From positions 43,920,451 through 43,984,450 of the forward strand of contig NC_082694.2 of NCBI RefSeq assembly GCF_949987515.2: a stretch of 64,000 nt of DNA. Direction: 5' to 3'. This DNA is from Delphinus delphis (taxonomy: Eukaryota > Chordata > Mammalia > Artiodactyla > Delphinidae). This document shows positions 49,025 through 61,000 of this stretch, one piece after another. A model generated the notes under the pieces. The model did not search any database, was not told the DNA's origin, and worked only from the letters and a program-made list of their open reading frames with translations. The translations under genes and the position numbers were made by a program. Numbering within the stretch: position 1 is the first letter of the stretch; the number at the start of each line of letters is the position of its first letter.

Positions 49025-52000
49025 TTAATTGTGAGCTCATTTTGTGGGGGGAAGTTTATCTGTGGGAAAATACTTCTGGGTCTGAGCCAAGGATGCATTG
49101 CTTCAGAGAGGATTTGTTTCCTTTTGTGTAGCCAAGCCTGAAACACTTTTCATTTAATTTATTTTAAGCAGCTTTATATTATTGTAGAAGCATACTTGTA
49201 TGCTGTATATAGAAAACTAGAAAAAATGAGAAAATACAAACATAATTTCAGGGCCTGGAGATTACCATTATTAGCACCTGAATATATGTACTTCTGGATC
49301 TCTTTTTCTGCATTTGTGTGTTTGTAAATTATGTATTTATGTGTTTACGTATGTATTTTTTAACTGGGACCACATTATCGCAGATTCTTAGGGAAACAAC
49401 CCTCCTCAATCTCAAGCAAAGGCCAAGAAGAACTGCTTCTTCTGTGTCTTATTTGCAGGGTTCAGTTTTTAATTTTGTTTTATCTTTTGACAGTTACCTT
49501 TTTATTTTCTTTTGAGCTAAGTCAATAAATTTTAAAAGATTTTTAAAAAGCTATCCAGTATTTTTGAACTCCTTCCTTCCTTTCTTTCTAATATTTAGTA
49601 TCCCTCATTGCAGAAATAAAAGTCTGTGCTAGGTTTTTTTTAAACTTAAAAAGTTTTTTTCCTGTATTCCTTCTCTCATTTTCCTCTCTTTGATTTGAGT
49701 GAGTTAGGTTCTATGTTATATCTGTTTTGTCTTTTATTCTTATTTTGTGTCAGTATTTCTAGATACATTAAACAAAAGACTAGATAAAGGGGTGCAGTGA
49801 CTCATTTTGACAATCTTCATCAATCTTGCCCTTATTGGAATGTTGTTAGATCTTTGGTTTCACACTATCTTTAGGGAGATGCAAGTTTTTCTTGAAAATT
49901 TTGTGAGACTCCTTGGGAAAGAAGACATAAAAGGCAAGGGGATTTCTTTATCAGAATCTTAAATCATTTGTCAGTGCAACCTAATTCTGTGTTGTCTACT
50001 ATTGCTTTTTTTTTAACAACTTTATTCAGATATAATTCACGTACTGTATAGCCCATTTAAAGTGTCCTATTCAGTGGTTTTTAGTATATATACAGAGTTA
50101 TACAACCATCTACACCACCAATTTTGGAACATTTTTACCACCCCAAAAAGAAACCCTGTATCTGTTAGCAGTCACTCCCCATTTCCCCGAACCCTGCATA
50201 CACACTCATCACCACCACCACCACCCCAACCTTAGGCATCTGCTAATCTATTTTCTGTCTCTATAGACTTGCTTATTGTAGACATTTCATAAAAGTGCAA
50301 TTGTACAGTATGTGGTCTTTTGTTACTGGCTTCTTTCATTTAGCATAATGATTTCAAGGTTCATCAATGTTGTAGCATGTAGTAATGTTTCATTCTTTTT
50401 TATTAAACTACTGTTTTCTTGTTCTTTGTCTTCCTCCTGCCCAAGCTAGGTATTGAAATTGTCTTTGTATTGATCATATTAATTTAATGAAGTTATAGTC
50501 GCAGAGATATTTGCCGATGAGTGAATTGTAAAATCCATCAGTTCAATGGTTTAGATAAGAGGTTCTTAGTGGAGGGTGATTTTATCACCTGGGGGACATT
50601 TAGCAATGACTAGAGACATTTTTGGTTGTTGTACCTAAGAGTACTACTGGCATTAGTGGATAGAAGCCAGGAATGTGGCTAAGCATCTTGCAATGCACAG
50701 GACATTTCCCCGTGATTAAGAATTATCCAGCCCAAACAAACATGTGCCTTTCAAATCCAAAACATTATATCACATTGAATTATAGTTCTCTCAGTAGATG
50801 TGCTTAACTTCTATGTCACAGGGACAAAGTGGTATAAAAATCTATCTTAAATTCTGGAGTCCAGATATTTAAAATATTTGCATATTTGTCTTTAATATGA
50901 CATATATGAAATATTTAATAATGAAATATTTAATAATTTAATTAATGATATAATAATCAAAATGTATTTTATATAGTGTATTTAAATCCTGGCTCTCTGT
51001 TATGTAGCAGTTGTATAAATGGTACAGATTACTTCCTTGAGCTTTAACGTCTTCGTCTATAAAATAAAGATAATAATACTTAGCTGGCAGCTGAGCATTA
51101 CATAAATTAATAGAGATGAACGTCTTGCAGTGTTTCCTGAGCCAGACACAGTTTTAGGTGCTGGGGATGTGGTCGTAAGTGGCAAACATAACAAATAAGA
51201 TTCCTGTCCTCACAGAGAAGGAGAAACTGGCTAAGCTGACCAAGAAGGAGATACAGGAGGGAAACTAGACAAGCCGTGGTATCACGAAAGCCTACAAAAT
51301 AAAGTGCTTCTAAAAAGAGGGAATGTCAAAAACATACTTGAGGGAATTGATTGCAAAGGGGCACAGGGAAGCTTTTTGAAATAATGAAAATGTTGACATC
51401 ATTACTGAAATGGTGGTTTCAAAACTGTGTACATTTGTCAAAACTCATTAAATTGTACACATAAAATTGGTGATTTTTATTGCATGTACATTACACCTCA
51501 ATAAGTCTGATTTCTAGAAAATGTATATGTCATTGACAACAATTTTTTAAAAAGGGCAAAGGAGCTGTTCTAGATGAAGGGAGACTAAAGAGGTGTAACA
51601 AGTGGAGACAGTGTATCTTTGGTTGGATTCTGAATCTCTCCCCCCAAAAGCTATAAAGAATATTTTGATGGAAAATGTGGAAATATGAATGTGGATTATA
51701 TATTAAAATGTATTGTATCAATGTTAAAAATAAATTATCTAGCCCAAAATGTTAGTTGTGCTAAAATTGAGAAGCCCAAATGTTAATAGTGCCAAGATGA
51801 TATTATTATTAATGATTTGATTTGTCTTGACTGTCACCATTTTTTAGACACACCTGTAAATATTTCATTAACATTTGCAGGATGACCACTTACACCCTTT
51901 TCTTTTAATTAATCTAAGTTTGAATATCAGTGAACTATTGTAACTTAGAGCTAGAAGTGATTGAGTATCTTAACATTTTGTCAACGTAGTTTCAGATACT

Positions 52001-55000
52001 TAAAATATTACTGAGTGTTGAAATTCTGCTTGTACCACTGAACCAGTTTACCAAACCCTCTCTACCCGCTCCCTTTCATGCTTCATAGTCTTCCATAAAA
52101 TCTTTCTAAGGCACTTCTAGGGTATCTTCAGAAATAGGTCATCCATCTTATTTACATGATTAATTGACTTACTAAAATGATTTTTTATTTTCATGTGTAA
52201 AACCAAGATAGACATGACCCAGTTTAATATATTGACAGATTTCAAATTAAAGGCCGAATCAGTGCAGTTATTGTCATCTGTTAAATTACCTGACTGTTGG
52301 GAAAACCAAAAATTTCCCTGAAAATCTTTCTCAAACAATCAAAAGTATTTTGTTGTATCTCGTACGCCCCTCAGAAAAAGTATTTGAGGTAAAATATTTT
52401 GTACATTTTGATTGTCTGACTCGCAGAAGGAGTAAGTTTGGGTAGGTTAAAATTCACAAATGTATGATGTCTCCAGGTTTGTTTGTTTTTTAATATGTTG
52501 TTAAGCATCAAGATCATCTCGCAAAAATGATTCTTAGGGAGGAAGAAAATTGACAGAATACCCTGAGATGATTGTTAGTGGGGGGAATTATTTCAGTGAA
52601 TCTTTTCAGTGATGATAAGTTAATTTAAGTGTTAGTATTCTTCCCTTTCTTATTTTAATGATGTGGAATATGTAAAAGCTCAGTAAAAATTACAATATTC
52701 AGATTGCCCTTCTTTTCTGCTGCCTTTCATTGAATGCCAAGGCATTGAAGCTATAGTGATAAACAGGACAGGCTGTAGCCCTGTTCTCTAGTAGAGGGAT
52801 AATAGACAAGTAAATAACTAAATCAAATAATTTTGATTGTGATAAATAAGGACAGTGAATGTGAGAGGTCTTGAGAGCAGTAACTGGTAACTTTAGATTA
52901 TCAGAAAGATTGTTGAACACTTCATTACGTTTAAGTGGCAATTCAGACCTTTTCAAATAATGGCTTGATACATAGCAAGCATCTCTTTTTGTCTTGCAAA
53001 TAAATATTTAAAAATTTTCAAGTCAGAAAATAAGTAAATTATAGCTGTTATGGAAAATTACCTTGGTGCTTTGATTTTTTTTTTAAGTTATTTTTATTCC
53101 TGTGGATGAAGGCAAGAAGGTGAATTTGATTATCAGAGACACAGTCTACAAGTAAAAATCTTAGTCCACTTTTAGAATTCTGTCAGCAGCCGTTGTTTGG
53201 TATGACTGCACAAGCTGCAGTTTAAATAAATACTAAAAGAAGCAAGGTGGTTCTTCAGCCACCATTAAAATAATGAACTGAATCATTTGAGGCCTAAAAG
53301 ACAAGAACACTTTACAATTAATAAATTTATTAGGAAGTTTTTGCATGTTTGACGTCACTAATAGTAAAAGTAAAAATTAGGTCTAGTACCATTAATTTAG
53401 TTGCCAGAGAAAGCAGGTACTTTTTAAGGTTTTTCTTTAACATCTGTTATAATAAGCAACATTTGGAGTATTTTTGATACTTTGGTCAGATTTTCTTTTC
53501 TTTTAACATCATTCATTTAATTTTTTTCTACATGCTACTAAAATATAATAAAATAGTCTTAATTCTTTTCACTAGTAACACGGATAAAATGCTAAATACA
53601 AATAGTATGATAAATGTAATTATGTTTGAGTTTTTAAAACAGATTTAGAGTCCCAAAGGAGAGACTGTCATTCCAGTATATTCTAGAAATCTTTGAAGCC
53701 CATATTTAGTACCTTAGAAATGTATAGTTTTAGTTTTAGTATTTTGTTCAATGTGATTCAAAAAGGGAAATGAGCCCAGACCTTTCCCAGAAGTATTGTT
53801 TAAGTTCTTACTGTGAAGGAAGTATTATGGGTAACTTGTAGGAAGAAGGAGAAACCTGGTTTAAGTTGTCTTTGAATAGTCTCTAGGGTCTGTCTGGCAC
53901 AAACTTGAAATAGTCTTTCTTAAGTGCTTTAGCAACATGAATTTCAATTCACAGAAACTTGTGTATCAGTTTTAAAAGTTTCTAAACTAAAACTAAAAAA
54001 ATAGTTAATATACCATTTTTATAGAAAAGTTATACAAAGCCAATTAAAAATAATAGGAATGAAATGACTTGTATCTTTCAAAGCACTTCTGTTATTTTCC
54101 TATTAAGATAATCTCTGCCATTCTTTCTTGTTCTGTCTTTATTTTTATTAATTATTGATGTTCTGCAAATTTTTCTGGACTGTCTTCATACCAGGATAGA
54201 TTTTCTACCAATTCAGTGAAGCTTTGCTTTAGTGGTCTTGAAAATTCTCAAATTCTCTATATTTGAATATTTGCATATCTTTCAAAACTTGCATCCTTCT
54301 CCTTATCTCCACCTCTTGTTCCCTGGTTTCATTTTATTGTTAGCCCTTATCACCAAAAACATTTACTTATTTTCTTTCTACCCCTTCAAAAATGTAAATT
54401 CCATGGGAGCAAGGATTTTTGTTTCTTCATTGCTTTATTTCCAGTACCTAGAATAATGTCTGACAGATAATAAACATGCAATAAATATTTGTTGAATGAG
54501 TGGCTGTCCTGATTTTCTCAAAACTTTCTCCACTTTCTATTGTATTGCTAAAACTCTTTCTTTTTCTATACTTTTTTTTTTTTTTTTTTTTTTTTTTTGC
54601 GGTACGCGGGCCTCTCACTGTTGTGGCCTCTCCGGTTGTGGAGCACAGGCTCCGGACGCAAAGGCTCAGTGGCCATGGCTCATGGACCCAGCCGCTCCGC
54701 GGCATGTGGGATCTTCCTGGACCCGGGCACGAACCCGTGTCCCCTGCATCGGCAGGCGGACTCTCAACCACTGCACCACCAGGGAAGCCCTATACATTTT
54801 TAAATAGGTTTCTCATTACTTTACTAACAAATTGAAGTCTCTTCACTTATTCATTTACATATGTTATCATTCTTAACCCATTAATTAACAACAAATTAAT
54901 TGTTGCTCCTGCTTAACAAAGTAGTATTTATCTTGGACTAAGTTATGTATTGTTTTTCCATTTCTTAGCACCTTAATAATGAACATCTTTAGAGCTAGGT

Positions 55001-58000
55001 GAAGTCTGGGAAGTCTCAGGATGTTAGAGTAGAGCTTTAACAATAACAATCAGTTTTTTTAACCTCTGATTTCTTTTATGTCTTGTGTATTTTTTAATGT
55101 TACTTGTAAGATTGGAATTGGGAAATAGGAATTTTTACAAAAATGTAGCTAGAATTCTCTGAAGAACCCAAAGAACCAAATAGAGGTTTTAGAATAATTT
55201 GGGTTTTTAAAATTTGTATAATTTTCAGCTGCCTTACCTAATATTAGCACTTTCAGACATAACAAAATCAGTACTTGGAGATAAAGTAAAAGGTAGATTT
55301 TTTTTTCATTAACTCTAATATTTAATAACCATCATTTGGGCTTCCCTGGTGGTGCAATGGTTAAGAATCTGCCTGCCAATGCAGGGGACACGGGTTCGAT
55401 CCCTGGTACGGGAAGATCCCACATGCTGCGGGGCAGCTAAGCCCATGCGCCACAACGACTGAGCCTGTGCTCTAGAGCCTGCGAGCCACAACTACTGAGT
55501 CCGCATGCCACAACTACTGAAGCTGGCACGCCTAGAGCCTGTGCTCTGCAACAAGAGAAGCCTCCACGATGAGAAGCCCGTGCACCGCAATGAAGAGTAG
55601 CCCCTGCTTGCTGCAACTAGAGAAAGCCCACGCGTAGCAATGAAGACCCAGCGCAGCCAAAAATAAAAAAATAAATTTGTTAAAAAATAATAACCACCAT
55701 TTAAAAAAACTTTACACTTTTGTTTCACTTCTTACCCTTCTCAGCAAAAGTCACACACATAGTAAGTCAAGGAGCTGAAATTTAAGCCTAAGTTTTCTGA
55801 CTTGACTCTACCATAGTACTCTATACTAGGCATTCACATTCCACCATACTAGAGTACATCTTTAGATACACAGAGGTACGTTTGAATTTGCTTCATCCAA
55901 ATATAATCAAACGTGATAGTGTACAGGTTAAGCAAACTGTATTAACACAGGAGGTCACTGATGGTACCATATGATGAAAGAATATATGAGATTGCTTTTA
56001 TCTTTGTGGAGAGACTAAGATAGCATTAGAGAATGAGGTATTAGAATAGGCAGGAAGTGGGGAGCCACCTGAGGAAGAGGATGTAAGAAAGAGGTGGTGA
56101 ACCATATTAAAGATTAGTACCTATTTGGACAATTTCCTTATAACTCTGCCAACATAGAATGTTACATGGTACATCAATAAAATAGATTGTCTTGACTTAG
56201 ATTATCTCCACTAAAAAGGATATAAACAAAACAATGATTGCTTTTTTTTTTTTTTTTTTTTTTTTTTGCGGTACGCGGGCCTCTCACTGTTGTGGCCTCT
56301 CCCATTGTGGAGCACAGGCTCCGGACGCGCAGGCTCAGCAGCCATGGCTCACGGGCCCAGCCGCTCCACGGCATGGGGGATCTTCCCGGACCGGGGCACG
56401 AACCCATGTCTCCTGCATCAGCAGGTGGACTCTCAACCACTGCGCCACCAGGGAAGCCCAATGATTGCTTTTTTTAATGCATCTCTCTTATTTATGCTTT
56501 CTTTTAAGTATGTACAAATATAGTCCTGAAAATTTTGCTTTAGGGCAAGGAAACTAAAAATTGCAATTAATTTGAAATTTATTTCTTTAAGTCCATTTAG
56601 CTGTTACATACTTGGCTATAGAATATTTTATCTTGGCATAACTTGCTTTTAACTGGAAAACTCATTTATTAAATATCCAAACTCAGTATCAATCCTTGGA
56701 ATAAGTGATTTTAGCAATTTTTGACACTTACTATTCTTAACTGTATTTACTAATGTGATGCACATACTGAATATGTAGTTTTCTCTAAATGTGTGCATAT
56801 TTTTGGTGTTAGTTTTTTTAAGACTAGTAAATATAACACTGAAGAAATTTTTTGAAACTTTCTAATACATATCTGAAAGAAATTACAGATAAAAGATCAA
56901 TTCTACCTAGCCTCTGGTGTCATGTCACACTCTGGCTATAGGAAACCGCTTTTGAGGATCTAGAATCACACATCTTTAAAAAAGTAATAAAGGTTAACTT
57001 TTCATGGTTATTTGCTTCCTCATCATAGTGTTAAGGAAAGAATGATTCAGAAGGAATTGAATACTTAACAAAAAATTATTCCTCAGCAACTAGTTATGTC
57101 TGAATGTGTAGTGAAAGCCAAATTGTAAAGACACTCACAGTTATTTCATAATCTTGCAAAGATTCAGTATTATCACATTAAACTAATCAATCCTGTAGTC
57201 TAATTCATCCCAGACCCTTTGTAGCATGTCATTTTTAGTAGTTATAGTGATAGACATGATGTGTTCTCTCATTTCCTCAAAGAAGAGGTAGTATAAACAG
57301 AAGATGCATACTTAGTGTATAACTAAAATGAATAATTTGGAGGCATTCAATTTTCTGAATCATCCTGTACCATCAGAATTTGTATATACTCTTGTCACAA
57401 AAAGTTTGACAGAAGTCAAAGGAAGTAAAACATGAATTGTAGATAGGAGAGAAATAACGAGTCACTGAGGAAGAGCTCACTTTCATGAAATACTCGTAAG
57501 ATAGGATTTTTAATGAACTAACTAGCTTTCTTAATTTTACTATCAGTTGATTTTTTAGTTCTCTCAGAGAGAAGTAACAAAAAAAACTCAAGATACACAC
57601 ACTTGATCTTTTAATTGAGGAAAGTTGTTTAATTATCTAATACCTAAAATTCAGATTTCCAAATAATAGGTATTAGACCAGTTCAACTTGGACACTTATT
57701 TGATGGACATTTGATATGTTTATTAACTTAAGCCTATCTGATAATTATAATTTTAGTTATTTAATTCATTAACTTATAGTTACAAAAGATTTAAGACTTT
57801 TTAGACATCTTTTTTTTCACATTTTTTAAGCTTTTTAATTGCAGTATACCTCTGTAGGTAAAGTATGCCTACAGAGATGTGCACGAATCATAAGTTACAG
57901 CTTGTTGAGTAATTATCCTGTCAGCATTACCCATATAACAACCTTTGGGTATCTTTTTATAGGAGACTTTGCAGCAGTTGATTATGATGTCTTTGCCAAA

Positions 58001-61000
58001 TGTCTTAATCATTGGCAAAAATCCCTTTTCTGGTAAGTATTAAAATTAGCATAATGTGATAATAAAGTCTTATCTTTGTGTAATATTATGATGCTTACCA
58101 AGATCTTGCTAATTTCCATTAACTCACTAGGTTTTTTGTGAGTCTATAGGGAAAGTTGGAGGTGATATTCCATTTTATATAGAGAAAGTAAACAGAATGT
58201 TTGTAAGTCGTAGATGGGATCAGACATACATTTTACATTAAGTCTAGTGTTTTTTTTTTTACTCTACCAAGTCGATACTTTTCTGTGATGATTTTTAGTG
58301 TCTTATAAACAAGTATAGAAGATAAGTACAGCAGTTATAAGCTTAAAAGAACATAACCTTAGAAAAGAAGTGATTTTGAAATAATTTCTAGGTTTTATAG
58401 CTACTATCTACCATTGCCAAAGTTGTTTGAATCTGAGGTTTTACTGATTGATATGTTGTAATTTATATTAAACTACTTTTGAGTGGAAAAAAGATGAGAA
58501 GCAGTTTCTTAGATAATTTAAATTATTTTCTTCAAAGTTTCTGCCCTTTACCAGATTTTAAGTGCGACATGTTCAGGGTTTTAATTTTTGAACAGTTGGG
58601 GAAATTAGCAGCTACCTAACAGTTTCAACAAAGGACTTATTCTTACAGGCATGTAACCCAAATCAAGTATATCTTCTCCAATTCCCAGTCTCACCCTCAG
58701 TCAAAACAAACAAAAATAAAACCAAAATAAAAACGAAATCCAAGCAGCTGTTTTCATTGAGCAAACTACAAATTAGATGGGGTGAATTAGGAGTTTAGAT
58801 ACTCTTTCGAGATATTCTGGAATATTTTAATATACAAATAAAAAATGTAAAAAACATTTTGTATGTAGAATGGAATTGTTTTCAATTCCACATGCATTTA
58901 ATAATTACTTACCAAGTTAGAGGGACCAGGAATATAAAGAAAATGGTTTATGCTCTGGAGGGTCTTGTGTTGTGGCGAGAGATACACAGATTACTGGGAA
59001 ATCATGTAATAATTAGTGCAAAGTAGAGAGATGTAAGAATGTTAAGGCTTATAAAATATGGAGCCATTGATTATTCTTAAAGTTGGTAGATTAGTGAGGG
59101 TTGGAGACCATTGGTGGTTGGGTCAGGGAAGACAACACAGAGATGTTAGAGCTGTGCCTAGGATTGTGATTAGATTAGTAAGTAGTTCATTAGAGGGACG
59201 AAGGGTAGGGAAGAAAGACAGGCAGAGGGAGTAACAGAAGTTAAGGCAGTGGTGTGTGTATATATGTATGTATATTTGGGGAAGCGTGATTAGTGTGGCT
59301 AAGAAGGTAGGTTGTTTCATGGAGAGTAGGAGGAAATGTTTGAGAAGACAGATTGGCCTGATGGTGAAATTCTGGCCAGAGAAGTGACTTTTTTTTTGTC
59401 AGCTGAATGTTTTAAGAAAATTTGAATTGAATGCTGTTGGACAGTGAATGTACTGTCCAGTTCTGTTACAGACCATAAACTTTATTCAGCTTGTTATATA
59501 CATTTATTTTACCAGCCTCACCGTAACTGATATTTAAGTTTTTGATTTTCATGAATCTACGCAGGGGAAAGCCATTTACATTTTATAGGTAGATGAATCA
59601 TATAAGGTCAGTGTTTCAGAAAGAAAACGCCAATAGGCCTAAGACCTATTAGGAACAATTTTGGCTGGCTGTGGCATGTCTCTATAGTAGAGGTTCCTAA
59701 TTTGGTATGCTGGTGTAGTATAATGACGTACGGAGAAGTAGTGGATTTAGAGTTAGCATCCTTTATCACACAGAGCTTTGAAAGCTGTTTTATCTGTACT
59801 GCAGCCCTTCAAAATTCCTCTTACCATATTGTGCACACACAGAGCTGCTTTTCTGAATTCTCCACTGCACTTATAAACTTAATCCCTTGGTCAAGTTGTT
59901 GTGAATATCACCTCTAGAAGTAATACTACCACTCTAAGAGAGTTGAACTAAAGTAAAATGTTGTACTTAGTAGTTGTTTTTATTTCAGAACAAGGCACAG
60001 AAGAAGTTAAAAAGTTGCTTTTACTTTTACTGGGTTGCGCAGTTCAGGTAAGTTAAAATAATTCTTCGTATTTTTATTTTAATAACTTTTTATAAATTTT
60101 TCAGGCTCTAGTTTCTGAAAGACTTAAGGATGGGCCACTGGTGTTCAAAGTCCAGTCAGAAAATTTTAAATAACTGTATAACCTCCTAAGGAGAAGGTTT
60201 TTGAAGAAAAACACTCATTCTGTTACTTTATTTCAAACTTTAGTTATATTATCAGGTAGTCATAATCATTTAAAACATTTAATTCTTTTTTTTTATTCGA
60301 GGCTTTTAAAGGCCCCAGCTTTTCAAGTTTCCCTAGAGGTACCCTTAAAAACCTCTCCCAGAACATCCTATGATTTATGCACGCATGTGTGTGTGTTACA
60401 GAAGGGAAGAGGATTGATGATCAAAAGGAGGCAGAAATTATGAAATCACGATAATCTGCTGGCTTAGGAATCAATTAATGTAATAGAATTAGAAGTAACT
60501 TTAGTGCCCATAACACTTTAAAAACTGTATATAAAGATAAAAGAGAGCTTAATTTTAAGTGGAAAAAAGTTTGCTGCTGATGATTTAGTCTTCACAAGAG
60601 TCTTTATAGTTGGAAGTGAAACTGTTTATAGTTCTGTTTTTAACACCATACTCTCTTTATGCTCTAGAGCTGGGCTGTCAGTAGAATAGCCACTAGCCAC
60701 GTGTTGCTATTTAAGTTTAAGTTAGTTACAATTGAATAAAATTACAGTTTCAGTTTCTCAGTTGCACTAGCTATATTTCAATAGTCAGTAGCCACAGTTA
60801 GCTAGTGAGTACTTGTATTGGACAACACTGATATTCTGATTATTCAACTTCAAAGTGAATCTTCTCATTCTATCTTTTTTCCGTCTTGGTACTCTTTCTC
60901 GTTTCTAGCCTTCAAGAACCTATCAACTTCATTCGATATTCTTTAAGAAAACCTAACCTATTTATAAAACATTTTCAGAATTCTTAAAACTTTCAGAGTT

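Noticed and set aside
10802..56461. Many repeated frames with phrases such as [24 protein letters not shown] and [13 protein letters not shown]
   Set aside because: They recur on both strands wherever a CHR SINE lies, so they are SINE translations and not a protein family.
57839..58036. 65-codon frame covering exon 4
   Set aside because: It reads exon 4 in the wrong frame (LCSSRLLCLC-like text does not match girdin); the true frame starts at the splice acceptor at 57963.
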